A stretch of DNA of 64,000 nt from Pseudomonas pudica (lineage in GTDB: Bacteria; Pseudomonadota; Gammaproteobacteria; Pseudomonadales; Pseudomonadaceae). The translations under genes were made by a program, and so were the position numbers. The stretch covers positions 1 to 64,000 of the forward strand of contig NZ_JADLJS010000019.1 in NCBI RefSeq assembly GCF_015680405.1. The letters are read 5' to 3'. Within the stretch, counting starts at the first letter, position 1, and every line of letters begins with the position of its first letter. The notes beneath the pieces were generated by a model. It did no database searches. It was given only the letters and a program-made list of their open reading frames with translations, and was not told where the DNA came from. This document shows, piece by piece, positions 1 to 8,542 of this stretch.

Positions 1-26
1 GCCCCCGCGGGGGCCGCCCGCCCCCC

Positions 27-57
27 CCGGCGATGGGCTGCAACGCAGCCCCGGCGA
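27..57. repeat. REP-like palindromic repeat after doxX-like gene
   Basis: GGGCTGC and GCAGCCC form a short stem flanked by CCGGCGAT and CCGGCG, matching the core of P. putida REP elements. It sits just downstream of the minus-strand DoxX-like stop codon, where it may end or stabilise the transcript. A second GC palindrome (GCCCCCGCGGGGGC) occupies bases 1-14. Confidence 0.5.
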
Positions 58-59
58 AA

Positions 60-548
60 TCACCTGCAGAACCGCCCTCTGAGCCAATGATCCAGGCTCA
101 ACCGCCCAGCCCCTTTCAGCAGCAGTGGCAGCAACGCCACCAGGTAGATCAGCGGCAACTTGAAGTTGCCAAAACCCTGGTCGGTAATCGCATACCCTTG
201 GGCCAGCTCGGCCAGGCTCGACCAGTGCGCCGGCCAATGCACCGCGGCAATCGCCACCACGGTCACCACCATCAGCCCCAACGAGGCCAGCCGGGTACCT
301 AGCCCCAGCAACAGCAGTAACGGCAGGATCAGCTCCGCCCACATCGACAGCTGCCAGTTCAGCTCTGCAGGCAGCAGGTTGAAGGGGAACGGGAAGTTCG
401 CTTGCAGGTCGGCGAACCAGTTGCTGCCATTGAATTTCTCCCAGCCAGATTCGAAAAATTCCCAGGCCAGAAACAGCCGCAACGGCAGGTCGGCGCTCCA
501 GGTACCGAAACGGTCGAAGGTGGTCAGGGTGCGGGTCAAGGTAGTCAT
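60..548 (-). CDS. DoxX family integral membrane protein
   Basis: 162-residue membrane protein with four predicted hydrophobic segments (about 20-38, 67-88, 90-108, 132-150). The N-terminal part ([20 protein letters not shown]) matches the conserved start of the DoxX/DoxD family, inner-membrane proteins often linked to redox stress. I chose the ATG at 548 because the longer frame upstream runs through the neighbouring gene. The gene starts 14 bp after the stop of the ferric-reductase-like gene, so the two are probably co-transcribed leftwards. The family is clear; the substrate is unknown. Confidence 0.85.
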   Translation of the reverse strand: MTTLTRTLTTFDRFGTWSADLPLRLFLAWEFFESGWEKFNGSNWFADLQANFPFPFNLLPAELNWQLSMWAELILPLLLLLGLGTRLASLGLMVVTVVAIAAVHWPAHWSSLAELAQGYAITDQGFGNFKLPLIYLVALLPLLLKGAGRLSLDHWLRGRFCR

Positions 549-562
549 GCTGGTTTCTCTCT

Positions 563-1180
563 TCAGGAAAGGGCACGGGCGTTGCGGCGTTGCTGACGGG
601 CCAGCTTGGCGGTGAGCTTGACGGCGATGGCGCTGAACATCAGGGCGAACGCCAGCGGGTACCAGCCGCCCATGGGGATGCGTTTGTAGAACGACAGGCA
701 GAACACCGCAGCCAGTACCCACATGCCGGTGCTGTGCAGGGCCTGCCAGGCACGGCCACCCAACAGGCGCATCGGGGCCTTGAACGAGGTGATGGTGAGC
801 AGCAGCAGGAACAGGTAGCCGAGGGTACCGGGCAGGCTGGAGGTGAGCGTGCGGCCGGCCCAGAACAGCTCGGGGAATTGCTGGGCGTAGCGGTAGATCA
901 GTACGCCATGCACGGTGTGGGAAAAGGCGAATGCCAGCCCCAGATAGCGCCGTTCCTGAAGGAGGCGGCGGCTGCTTGTGCCAGGCAGCAGGGTCACCAG
1001 CGACGACGCCAGGAAGGCCAGCAGGAATAGCGCGAAGGAGCTGCGCGCAGTGGCACGGATCGCGCTGCGCAGGCCGTCGGGATCAGGTTGGCTGGCCAGG
1101 ACCACGGCGGTCATCGCCAGGGTCAGGCCGGCGAGCGTGGCGAACAGCTTCCAGCCGGAGGGAAGGGTGAGGGGTTTCAT
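563..1180 (-). CDS. Ferric reductase-like transmembrane protein
   Basis: 205 residues with about six hydrophobic helices. Histidines in SHTVHG and in ALHSTGMW are placed like the heme ligands of the ferric-reductase-like transmembrane domain (the family that includes MsrQ/YedZ). There is no flavin or NAD(P)H domain, so it would have to pass electrons to or from a partner. The ATG at 1180 gives a normal membrane-protein N terminus. First gene of a two-gene operon with the DoxX-like protein and next to a two-component system; a role in membrane redox homeostasis is inference. Confidence 0.78.
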   Translation of the reverse strand: MKPLTLPSGWKLFATLAGLTLAMTAVVLASQPDPDGLRSAIRATARSSFALFLLAFLASSLVTLLPGTSSRRLLQERRYLGLAFAFSHTVHGVLIYRYAQQFPELFWAGRTLTSSLPGTLGYLFLLLLTITSFKAPMRLLGGRAWQALHSTGMWVLAAVFCLSFYKRIPMGGWYPLAFALMFSAIAVKLTAKLARQQRRNARALS

Positions 1181-1301
1181 CAGGGAGACTCCCAGGTGTG
1201 GTTGTGTGACCGGGAGTGTGTCGGGGTGGGGTATCTGCAGTGTGTCGGCGGTGGTGGGGTTGTGTATCGGATTGTAGAAGTCGCTCAAGCGCCGCAGTCC
1301 C

Positions 1302-1417
1302 CGTAGGAGCGGCCTTGTGTCGCGATGTGCTGCGAAGCAGCCTCAGGGTTTCAGCTTCGGCGCATGAATTGCCGGGGCCGCTTTGCGGCCCGAGCGCGAC
1401 ACAAGGCCGCGCCTACC
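1302..1417. repeat. Inverted pair of Pseudomonas REP elements
   Basis: Left copy 1302-1340 begins GTAGGAGCGGCCTTGTGTCG; right copy 1370-1417 is its near reverse complement, including GGGGCCGCTTTGCGGCC. Such facing REP pairs (BIME-like) are typical of intergenic chromosomal DNA in P. putida. This pair lies between the histidine kinase stop and the ferric-reductase-like gene and may act as a transcript boundary. Confidence 0.85.
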
Positions 1418-1426
1418 TGAGATTGC

Positions 1427-2713
1427 TTACTTCAGCTCGATCTGCGCGCACAGCCCGCCGCTTGCACGATTGCTCAGGGTCAGTCGGCCGCCCATCGCCT
1501 GGATCAGCTGGTGGGCAATCGCCAACCCCAGCCCGGTGCCGCCGGTGCTGCGGTTGCGTGAGCCTTCCACGCGATAGAACGGCTTGAGCACTTCATCCAG
1601 TTCATCACCGGGTATGCCAGGCCCGTTGTCGAGCACGCGGATCACGGTCATGTCACCCTCGCGGCACACCTCCAGCTCGGCAGCACCGGCAAACTTGAGA
1701 GCGTTGTCCACCAGGTTCACCAGCACCCGGCGCAGCGCATGGGGGCGAGTTTCCAGCAGGCTGCCGCTGCTGCCATGGCGCTCGACCTGGGCGCCACTGT
1801 CCTGGTAGTCGAACACCAGGCTGTCGAGGAAGGCATCGAGGTTCACCCGGCACGGTGCCTCGGTGCTGGTGTCCATGCTGCGGGCATAGGCCACGCCTTC
1901 GCGCACCAGGTGTTCCATTTCGCCCAGGTCGCTCCACAGCTTGTCCTTTTCAACCCCGTCGTCCATCACTTCGACGCGCAGTTTCATGCGCGTGATCGGC
2001 GTTTGCAGGTCATGGGAAATGGCTGCCAGCAACTGCATGCGTTCCTTGAGGTAGGCAGCGATGCGCGCCTGCAGGGCGTTGAAGGCCACGGCGGCGTAGC
2101 GCACCTCGCGCGGGCCGCTTTCATCCAGCTGCACGCCAGGCTTGTCCGGGTCGAGGTTGTCCACCGCGCGGGCCAGGCGGGTCAGCGGGCCGATCGCCAG
2201 GCGTACCGCCAGCCAGGTGCACAGCAACAGCACGGCCAACTGGATCAGCAACACCACGGGCAGCCAACGTGCCACAGGAACCGGCGATGGGGTTACGTCG
2301 ATGGTCAGCGGTGCGCCATCAGCTAGGGTCAGGTGTGCCTGGAAGTGCGCGTTCGGGCCGGGGATTTCCTGGAAGGAAAGGCGATAGTCGGCGCCAATGG
2401 CCTTGACGATCGAGTCGGCAGCCATGGGCGGGTCGCTGCTGGGCATGGCTTCGCCCGCCAGGCCATGGTCCAGCCGGTAGCGGTAGGTACGCCGCTCCAG
2501 GCGTGGCAACCAGGCGGCGCGCTCGGCCGCGGGCAGGCGGTCGAGGATGGCCACCGAGGTGGCCACGTCCTGCTCCAGGGTGCTGAGCATCATCGAGCGG
2601 CTGCTGATGTAGCGCTCGTAGGCCTGCAGGCCGAACGAAAGGCCGTAGGCCAGCACCAGGCCGGTGAAGAAGATCAGTGCCAGGCGCGAGGCCAGGGTGC
2701 GTGGCCACTTCAT
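1427..2713 (-). CDS. Two-component sensor histidine kinase
   Basis: 428-residue inner-membrane kinase. Order: TM1 (about 10-28), periplasmic sensor region (30-148), TM2 (150-172), HAMP linker (172-225), HisKA dimerisation domain with phospho-acceptor H235 in AISHDLQTP, and a HATPase domain with N box LVNLVDNALKF, G1 VLDNGPGIPG and G2 GGTGLGLAIAHQL. It overlaps the upstream response regulator by 4 bp (ATGA), so the two are translated together. The signal it senses is not evident; the adjacent redox-type membrane operon is a possible target. Confidence 0.93.
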   Translation of the reverse strand: MKWPRTLASRLALIFFTGLVLAYGLSFGLQAYERYISSRSMMLSTLEQDVATSVAILDRLPAAERAAWLPRLERRTYRYRLDHGLAGEAMPSSDPPMAADSIVKAIGADYRLSFQEIPGPNAHFQAHLTLADGAPLTIDVTPSPVPVARWLPVVLLIQLAVLLLCTWLAVRLAIGPLTRLARAVDNLDPDKPGVQLDESGPREVRYAAVAFNALQARIAAYLKERMQLLAAISHDLQTPITRMKLRVEVMDDGVEKDKLWSDLGEMEHLVREGVAYARSMDTSTEAPCRVNLDAFLDSLVFDYQDSGAQVERHGSSGSLLETRPHALRRVLVNLVDNALKFAGAAELEVCREGDMTVIRVLDNGPGIPGDELDEVLKPFYRVEGSRNRSTGGTGLGLAIAHQLIQAMGGRLTLSNRASGGLCAQIELK

Positions 2714-3450
2714 GATGGCGACTCGAGCAGTTGCACCGGCAGCGAGAAAACGTAGCCCTCGCTGCGCACGGTCTTGATGCAGCTGGGTTCGCGGGCGTCG
2801 TCTCCCAGGCGCTGGCGCAGGCGGCTGACCAGCAGGTCGATGGAGCGGTCGAAGATGTCGGCTTCGCGGCCTTGGGTCAGGTTGAGCAACTGCTCACGGC
2901 TCAGCACCCGCTGCGGGTGGTCGAGAAACACCCGAAGCAGGCGATATTCGGCACCACTCAGGGCAACCAGGGTGCCTTCGCTGTCGAGCAGATGGCGCGC
3001 GGTGGTGTCCAGCCGCCACTGGCCGAAACCGAGCAGGCGGCTGCTTTCGCTGATGGTCAGGTTGGGGGGCAGCATGCGCGTGCGGCGCAGCACGGCGTTG
3101 ATGCGGGCCAGCAGTTCGCGAGCCGAGAACGGTTTGGTCAGGTAATCGTCGGCGCCCATTTCCAGGCCGATGATGCGGTCGGTTTCGTCGTTGCGGGCGG
3201 TCAGCATCAGCACCGGGGTGTTGCGGTGCTTGCCGGCGCGCAGCTCTCGGCACAACAGCAGGCCGTCGTCGCCGGGCATCATGATGTCCAGGACGATCAG
3301 GTCGACGCTGTTGGCTTCGAGAAAGGCGCGCATCTGCCGGCCGTCGGCGACGATGCTGGTGCGTAGGCCATTCTTCTTCAGGTAGTTGCCGACCAGTTCG
3401 CGGATTTCGCGGTCGTCGTCGACGATCAGGATGTGATCGACGTGTTCCAT
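2710..3450 (-). CDS. OmpR-family response regulator
   Basis: 246 residues. Receiver domain with acidic pocket DDD (11-13), phosphorylation site D55 in VLDIMMPG, and K106 in DYLTKPF; then a C-terminal winged-helix DNA-binding domain (about 135-235, ending in TVRSEGYVFS). Partner of the kinase that follows with a 4-bp overlap. It is the last clearly host gene before the prophage integrase; its promoter region would lie in 3451-3600, which is now the prophage junction. Confidence 0.93.
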   Translation of the reverse strand: MEHVDHILIVDDDREIRELVGNYLKKNGLRTSIVADGRQMRAFLEANSVDLIVLDIMMPGDDGLLLCRELRAGKHRNTPVLMLTARNDETDRIIGLEMGADDYLTKPFSARELLARINAVLRRTRMLPPNLTISESSRLLGFGQWRLDTTARHLLDSEGTLVALSGAEYRLLRVFLDHPQRVLSREQLLNLTQGREADIFDRSIDLLVSRLRQRLGDDAREPSCIKTVRSEGYVFSLPVQLLESPS

Positions 3451-3635
3451 GCGCTGCGTTCCTGTGCAAGAGGGGATGGGCGCAGTGTACCGAGCGCGTT
3501 AGCGCTTGCCTGCGGGGGTTTGTATTGCAGTGTATCCGGCATTGATACAGCGAAAGTCTTAACACGCTGAATCTAAGGGGTTTTTCTTTCCTCCCCAAAA
3601 TATCCCCAATATCTCCCAAAAACTAAATTACAAAC
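3451..3635. other. Prophage left junction (attL region) and regulator promoter
   Basis: 185-bp gap between the response regulator start and the integrase stop. Integrases of this type normally recombine next to their own gene, so attL should lie here; the sequence becomes visibly AT-rich from about 3580. A palindrome TGTATC-N7-GATACA (3531-3549), preceded by another TGTAT half-site, may be a regulator operator. I could not find a matching core repeat on the right side, so the exact crossover is unknown. Confidence 0.45.
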
Positions 3636-4742
3636 CTACGCGACATCGATCCACGCAGAGCCCCGGCTGTCGAGATACATGTCGGTCATTTTTGCCGTAC
3701 GGTGACCGAGTAGGCGCTGGGCATCCCGGCCTTCCTCCTCGTGCAATCGTGCGGCCAGCGACCTCTGTTCGTGGAACGATGGCGGGCTGTCGCCCAGATC
3801 CAGATTAAGCTTCGCTGCAGCACGATCTCGAGCAGCAGCGAATTCTTTGCTTACTGTATCCGGCTTGAGTGGAGTTCCTGCCTTTGCGCGTGCGACCGTG
3901 CGATGGTGGTGTATTAGAGTTTTGGAGATCACCCTGTCACGGCAACGCCGTATCACCTCACCCAAGTTCAGGCCTAAGCATTCCAGTGTAACGCTGGTGC
4001 TGATCCTGAGCCTGGCCCCCGTCTTCGCTTGAACGACTTGCAGGAATCCGTCCACCTCATCCTTGAACACGAAAGAAAGGATGTCCTCACGGCGCTGCCC
4101 GGTGAGAATGGCGAGCTCCATGGCTCGCTTGAGCCACGGATGCTTCGCTTCTTCGTAGGTGGCCTTCCATAGCTCCAAGGTCAGGCGCTGGCGCTTAACC
4201 TTCACCCTGGCCGCACGGGTGGCTTCAACAGGGTTGCTGTCTACCCACCCCCTTGCCATGGCCTCCATGAAAATATCCCTTAACAAAGATCGCATTCCCT
4301 TTGCCATCTGACTTTTCCCGGCCTTAACAAATCCAGAGAGGAAATCAGCGATGTCCATGGTGGTTATCGAGCGCATTCCTCTGTCGTCGAAAGCTGCCAC
4401 TAGGCGTATGAGCATGTAGTGGTTGGTGCGCATGGTAGATGCCGAAAGTTCTCTATCGGCTAGGACCTGCCGATATTCGTCCACCCACTCGGGGAACGTT
4501 CTATCTTTGACCGTCGGCTCGGGAGAGATCTTAGAGGCCAAGGTTGGCAACGCTTGCTGCAGAGCCATGTTGGCGGTGACCGCCTCCGAAATCGCTTTCG
4601 CTTTGTCGCTGCCCAGACCAAACATCCGGTTGCTCACGGGGTCGCGGTACGTGTAGTAGGTGACCCCGTTTCGCTTGTCGGTCTTTCGGTAGAGGTTGGG
4701 CGGTAGGTCCTTTGATCCAGGATTACGCGGCCTGGGCGCCAT
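3636..4742 (-). CDS. int: Prophage integrase (tyrosine recombinase)
   Basis: 368 residues. An N-terminal arm-binding region (about 1-75) is followed by a core-binding domain (80-175) and a catalytic domain with the expected residues: R217 in GQRRED, K240, H324-x-x-R327 in FHEQR, H347 in LLGHRT and nucleophile Y356 in DMYLDS. The ATG at 4742 is preferred over a TTG five codons upstream. It overlaps the excisionase gene. This is the lambda-like integrase of the element and marks its left end. Confidence 0.93.
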   Translation of the reverse strand: MAPRPRNPGSKDLPPNLYRKTDKRNGVTYYTYRDPVSNRMFGLGSDKAKAISEAVTANMALQQALPTLASKISPEPTVKDRTFPEWVDEYRQVLADRELSASTMRTNHYMLIRLVAAFDDRGMRSITTMDIADFLSGFVKAGKSQMAKGMRSLLRDIFMEAMARGWVDSNPVEATRAARVKVKRQRLTLELWKATYEEAKHPWLKRAMELAILTGQRREDILSFVFKDEVDGFLQVVQAKTGARLRISTSVTLECLGLNLGEVIRRCRDRVISKTLIHHHRTVARAKAGTPLKPDTVSKEFAAARDRAAAKLNLDLGDSPPSFHEQRSLAARLHEEEGRDAQRLLGHRTAKMTDMYLDSRGSAWIDVA

Positions 4743-4965
4743 ATCGTGCACTCGCAATTCTATTTACAAGGGAACTACCCACAGGAACGCGGGGCAGCGG
4801 CTCGGGCTCCCGGTAGCAGGCATCAGCCTCAACATAGTAGCTGCGGCCGTGCTTTACCGGGGCCGGGGTGATCAGGCCTTCACGGGCCCAACGGCGGAGG
4901 GTGTTGCTGCTGGGCGGCGTTCTGAAGTGATCGTGCGCCCATTCATCGAGGGTGACTTTGCACAT
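4723..4965 (-). CDS. xis: Excisionase (Xis-like)
   Basis: 80 residues resembling the lambda/P22-type excisionase family: LDEWAHDHF, then PPSNTLRRWAREGLITPAP and the winged-helix tail KHGRSYYVEADACY. It would bind near att and direct the integrase towards excision. Start ATG at 4965; the longer upstream frame has no family similarity. Its 3' end overlaps the start of int by 20 bp, so the two are expressed from the leftward transcript in the order xis-int. Confidence 0.82.
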   Translation of the reverse strand: MCKVTLDEWAHDHFRTPPSSNTLRRWAREGLITPAPVKHGRSYYVEADACYREPEPLPRVPVGSSLVNRIASARYGAQAA

Positions 4966-5002
4966 GATGGTCTCCACGCCGCCGGTGGCGGCAGGTTGTT
5001 GT

Positions 5003-5500
5003 TCAGGCGGGAGTCTTTTCGAGCACTGTGTCGGCGACTTTGAGTGCAGTCTGGGCGTCATTGACGTAGGCCGGATCGAAGCCCCCGGCGTAGTGGATGA
5101 CGCGCTGGCAGGCGTCCAGTTCTTTGCGCGCCAGGCGCAGCGCCTGGGTCAGTTCATCCTGCAGCGCACCCTCGGCGTGGCCGATATCCCAGAACTCTTT
5201 GCTCCAATGGCCTTCCGGCGACGGGTTGCTGTTCTGCTTGCCGAACGCCATGGCGCCGATGATGGCGTCACAGAGCAGCCGCTTGTAGATGTTCTCGCCA
5301 TCAAGGCCCAGGCCACCGCGCCGACGCAGAGTGCTGACGACCTCGTCGACGTTTAGGCCGCTATCCTTCAGCACAATGTCGAGCTCTGGCTTGTTCGGGG
5401 TGTAGATGACCAAGGCGAGCTTGGCTTCGGGCCAGAGGTCGGCCGCGATGCGCTCCAGGCAGTCATTGGCGGTTTGATGAAATTGCTGAGTTGCGGACAT
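5003..5500 (-). CDS. Phage hypothetical protein
   Basis: 165 residues from the ATG at 5500; the rest of the longer frame upstream is antisense to the methyltransferase gene. Soluble, acidic, mostly helical in appearance (for example DELTQALRLARKELDACQRVIHYAGG), with no motif I recognise. It lies in the leftward early operon between xis and the DNA methyltransferase. Function unknown. Confidence 0.7.
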   Translation of the reverse strand: MSATQQFHQTANDCLERIAADLWPEAKLALVIYTPNKPELDIVLKDSGLNVDEVVSTLRRRGGLGLDGENIYKRLLCDAIIGAMAFGKQNSNPSPEGHWSKEFWDIGHAEGALQDELTQALRLARKELDACQRVIHYAGGFDPAYVNDAQTALKVADTVLEKTPA

Positions 5501-5550
5501 AGGGAATCCTCGCCCGCGCATGTCGGCGGGCTTGAGTTGTAGGGGATGGG

Positions 5551-6324
5551 TTAGGCGCGCGCTTCGAACAGTTCGAACTGCGGGGCCGGGGTTTCGCGAA
5601 TGGTGATGGCCTCGGCAATGCGCTGCTGCGCGGTACCGAAGTGCACGTCGTCCTGCTCGATGCCGATGAAGCGCCTGCCCAGTTGGATGCAGGCTACGCC
5701 AGTTGTGCCGCTGCCCATGGTGTTGTCGAGCACCACCTGGTTGGGGTTGGTGTAGGTTGCGATCAAGAAGCGCATCCAGCTGACCGGTTTCTGGGTCGGG
5801 TGGAAGTTGGCCGTCTGCTTGTCGCTCGAGAAGAACTGCACTGAGCGCGGGTACCGCTCCGTCGAGTCGTACTCGGTGAGCGACAGGGCCTTGCCGTAGC
5901 ACTCCGAGTTGACCGTCTTCCGCTTCGCCGTGCGCCGCTCGTGGCCGATGGTCATCTGCGGGTTGTACACAGGCTGGCGCCGGTAGAAGACCTGGGCGCT
6001 TTCATGAGCCCGCAGCGGCTGCTTCTTCGCATTGAGGAAGCCGGTAGCGTTGCCTTTCTCCCAGATCCATTCGTAGCGGTAGTCGCGGGGGTTGCTGGCG
6101 ACTACCAGCGAGCTGAACGGCTGAGCCGCGCAGAGCACTATGGCCGCTTCAGGCTTGGCGATCCTCAAGTACTGCTCCCAGAGTGGGGCGAAAGGGATCA
6201 CCACATCCCAGGCGCACTGCGTTGTGCCATAGGGCAGGTCAGCCAGCACCAGGTCGACGCTGGCGTCTGGAATCGACTTCATCACCTCCAGGCAGTTGCC
6301 ATGGTGCAAGCTAACTTCGCTCAT
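5551..6324 (-). CDS. Orphan DNA adenine/N4-cytosine methyltransferase
   Basis: 257 residues with the beta-class amino-methyltransferase layout: catalytic DLPYGTTQCAWD near the N terminus (the DPPY motif in the form D-L-P-Y) and the AdoMet-binding NTMGSGTTGVAC near the C terminus. It transfers a methyl group from AdoMet to an exocyclic amine of A or C. No restriction endonuclease lies nearby, so it is an orphan phage enzyme, most likely protecting phage DNA from host restriction or changing regulation. Recognition site cannot be read from sequence. Confidence 0.88.
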   Translation of the reverse strand: MSEVSLHHGNCLEVMKSIPDASVDLVLADLPYGTTQCAWDVVIPFAPLWEQYLRIAKPEAAIVLCAAQPFSSLVVASNPRDYRYEWIWEKGNATGFLNAKKQPLRAHESAQVFYRRQPVYNPQMTIGHERRTAKRKTVNSECYGKALSLTEYDSTERYPRSVQFFSSDKQTANFHPTQKPVSWMRFLIATYTNPNQVVLDNTMGSGTTGVACIQLGRRFIGIEQDDVHFGTAQQRIAEAITIRETPAPQFELFEARA

Positions 6325-6367
6325 CGCGGCCCCCTGTAGATCAGGTAGGCCATGTAGGCGAGGGCGA

Positions 6368-6763
6368 TCATGTCATCAGCTCCTTCGGCACCTGGACGGT
6401 ATCGCCGAGCTTGTGGTTGACGAGACCCCGGCAGAACGCGATCAGGGCCGTGGGCCCGTAGCACCAAACCCCAGCGTCGGCCGGGCCGCCTGCGTAGTGC
6501 AGGTCATCTGGAAGCCCGGGAATGTGCTGTGCGGTGCCGCTGTGCTTGTCTATCAGCAGGCCACCCTGTCCCCAGTCGGTGGATGGACGCCAACCGAAGC
6601 CATCTGCAGCGCCGCGGATGCTTATGCTGCAAGGCAAGCCGCCTGGGTGCCACACGGTTGTCCGGCTCTCAGGATCTATACCGAACCCTTCAGCCATTGC
6701 CACGGCCCAGTCCAGCGGCGCGCCGACCAGGTTGGATACCCTCACTTCGATCAGGTCGGTCAT
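6368..6763 (-). CDS. NinX-like (DUF2591) phage protein
   Basis: 131 residues. The N terminus LVGAPLDWAVAMAEG and later DGFGWRPSTDWGQGGLLI match the DUF2591/NinX family of lambdoid phages, small proteins of unknown biochemical role coded in early regions. ATG at 6763 overlaps the stop of the upstream gene by 4 bp (ATGA), which supports both the start and translational coupling in the leftward operon. Confidence 0.78.
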   Translation of the reverse strand: MTDLIEVRVSNLVGAPLDWAVAMAEGFGIDPESRTTVWHPGGLPCSISIRGAADGFGWRPSTDWGQGGLLIDKHSGTAQHIPGLPDDLHYAGGPADAGVWCYGPTALIAFCRGLVNHKLGDTVQVPKELMT

Positions 6764-7068
6764 GGCGCTACCTGCTTGGTCTTGGCAGCTCTGGCGCGCT
6801 CGATGTTGCCGAACTTGCTCTTGCGCTGGATATCCTTGAAGTTGCGGCAACCGGACATGAACAGGGTGGAAGTCAGGTCTTTCCGGCTCCTGCCAACTTC
6901 CATAATCCCTTTCACACCGTGGCGGCAGAGCACATAGGCACTCTTGTATTCGCCGCTGCGCAGCATGGTTGTGTAGAACGCCAGGCGCATTGCCATGCGC
7001 CAACTGTCACTGTCGTCAGACGGGCGCATGCGGCGGGTGTAAAGCTGACCTTTACGATACTTGCTCAC
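6760..7068 (-). CDS. Phage hypothetical protein
   Basis: 102-residue basic protein (many R and K, e.g. SKYRKGQLYTRRMRP and ERARAAKTK) starting at a GTG that overlaps the upstream TGA, with GAGG about 10 bases upstream. It also overlaps the next gene by 4 bp. The charge could suit nucleic-acid binding, but no domain is recognised. Confidence 0.65.
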   Translation of the reverse strand: MSKYRKGQLYTRRMRPSDDSDSWRMAMRLAFYTTMLRSGEYKSAYVLCRHGVKGIMEVGRSRKDLTSTLFMSGCRNFKDIQRKSKFGNIERARAAKTKQVAP

Positions 7069-7391
7069 AGCTGATACCTCTCATCAATCCAGCGCCCAGG
7101 CGCCAGAGCGGGTGTAGGTTCGGGTTGGGTTTCGTGCGGGGAGAGCTGGCGCTCGTTGCCGGCGTTCTCCCTGAAGAGCTTGCGACATGCCTCGGACTTG
7201 AGGTCGTGCGTCATGCACCGTTCAGGCTCAGGCTTCCTGAGCATCCAGTTGGGGAAGCAGGACATGCCGCTATCCGACTGCCAGCAGGTGACGGCGCGCG
7301 CCGGGTCTTCTTTCACTTCCAGGTGACCTGGTTGCTCAATGCAGCCGGCCAGGGTGGCCAGCAGCAGAAGGCAGAGGGCGAGGCGGGTCAT
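7065..7391 (-). CDS. Small phage lipoprotein
   Basis: 108 residues beginning MTRLALCLLLLATLAGCIEQ: a basic start, a hydrophobic stretch and a lipobox (LAGC) give a clear lipoprotein signal, so the mature protein would be anchored in a membrane through C17. Five further cysteines could form disulfides in the periplasm. It overlaps both neighbours by 4 bp. Surface or periplasmic lipoproteins in early operons can take part in superinfection exclusion, but that is only a possibility here. Confidence 0.7.
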   Translation of the reverse strand: MTRLALCLLLLATLAGCIEQPGHLEVKEDPARAVTCWQSDSGMSCFPNWMLRKPEPERCMTHDLKSEACRKLFRENAGNERQLSPHETQPEPTPALAPGRWIDERYQL

Positions 7392-7684
7392 GATTGCACC
7401 TCGCCGTTGTAGCGCTTGTAGTCCTCGCCGAATTCCCAGCAGTAGGTCGCCGGCCATGCACCTGGCGTGCCTTCCTCGACGAACACGTATCGGTGCGCGA
7501 ACTCGCCCGAGCGATCCGGCACCGTCTTGCACCATTTGTGCCGCGGACCTCCCAGGAACCAACCAGGGTGTTCCTTCACGGCTTCAGCCATGAATACATC
7601 GAGGTCGTGGTGACCCTTGCTCATTGCGATGTAGGTGTCGCTGCCAACGCTTTGCACGTCCAGCGGATATTGTTTCAGCCTCAT
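7388..7684 (-). CDS. Phage hypothetical protein
   Basis: 98 residues from the ATG at 7684, with 4-bp overlaps on both sides. Contains many aromatic residues (HPGWFLGGPRHKWC, TYCWEFGEDYKRY). No family recognised. Member of the chain of tightly coupled small genes of the leftward early operon. Confidence 0.65.
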   Translation of the reverse strand: MRLKQYPLDVQSVGSDTYIAMSKGHHDLDVFMAEAVKEHPGWFLGGPRHKWCKTVPDRSGEFAHRYVFVEEGTPGAWPATYCWEFGEDYKRYNGEVQS

Positions 7685-8007
7685 GCCGCCACCTTTTGGC
7701 GGACCCAAACGCAGAGCGGGCCGTCCTCGGTGTCGTGGATGGAGAAGATGAACCAGCCGTCGCCGGACGGCTTGCTTGGCTGCCACTGATTGCAGTCGTA
7801 GTCGCCGTCATCCATCCAGGCCTCGATCATCTCTTCCGGCCCGTCGCTCTCCATTTCAACCAGGCACAGCTCCAGCCCGTGCTCGGCAAACCAGGTCTTG
7901 GGCAGCGCGCATTCGTCGCCGTCGTCCGGCCAGGCCGGGTGGGTCCAGAAGCCGTATTCGTCGCGCTCAACCTGCAGCGGCTGGATCAGTTGCTTTTCTT
8001 CAGACAT
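7681..8007 (-). CDS. Phage hypothetical protein, acidic
   Basis: 108 residues, strongly acidic (for example DGPEEMIEAWMDDGDYD) and rich in tryptophan, ending in GPLCVWVRQKVAA. The ATG at 8007 has AAGGA seven bases upstream and is preferred to one seven codons earlier, which has no ribosome site. Its stop overlaps the next gene by 4 bp. An acidic DNA-mimic role is conceivable but not shown. Confidence 0.65.
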   Translation of the reverse strand: MSEEKQLIQPLQVERDEYGFWTHPAWPDDGDECALPKTWFAEHGLELCLVEMESDGPEEMIEAWMDDGDYDCNQWQPSKPSGDGWFIFSIHDTEDGPLCVWVRQKVAA

Positions 8008-8189
8008 GACTTCGTCCTTGGCCGCCATATCGCGGCAGTGAGTTGTACAAGGGGTTTGGTTCGGTACAAGAAAATCGGCCGGTGGTCCGATTCAGTTCTC
8101 AAGCTGCGATACCGAGATTGCGTCTCGCCTCGCTTTGGCTATGGTGAGGGTTCACCTGTGGCATACAACTAAAGTCGTAGGAGGTCGAC

Positions 8190-8489
8190 ATGAGGATTCG
8201 CGGTGAAGTTTTCTGGCAATGGGCTGATCCAACGCTTCACCACCGTGCTCACGACGAAACCCTCAGCGATGGAACGCACATTGATGTTCAGGTGCGCCTG
8301 TCGCGAACGGGTAACACGCAGATGTTCATTGGGGTGTATGCCGCGAGTGGCATGGCCCTTCACGAAGAGGCGTTTGATTCCCGTCCCGGTGAATCCATGA
8401 CCAGAGCTTTGGCCTGGGGCGTGGGTAGGGCCCGCCGAATCGCTACTGAGGCACAGCCGAAGTTCGACCGGGTCGCCTGCGCGAAATAG
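8190..8489 (+). CDS. Hypothetical protein, plus-strand insert in left arm
   Basis: 99 residues with a strong ribosome site (GTAGGAGGTCGAC before the ATG). No family recognised; the middle part VQVRLSRTGNTQMFIGVYAASGMALHEEAF looks like a small beta-rich domain. It is read against the surrounding minus-strand operon, so it must have its own promoter in the 180 bp upstream. Confidence 0.65.
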   Translation: MRIRGEVFWQWADPTLHHRAHDETLSDGTHIDVQVRLSRTGNTQMFIGVYAASGMALHEEAFDSRPGESMTRALAWGVGRARRIATEAQPKFDRVACAK

Positions 8490-8542
8490 GGGGGAGAGGG
8501 GTTACAGCTGGGCGGAGTACAAATGTTCTCCTTTCGTTTCTG

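Noticed and set aside
3560..3636. Search for an att core repeated on the right side
   Set aside because: The AT-rich stretch before the integrase stop was compared by eye with 54.5-64 kb; no convincing match, so no att pair is claimed.
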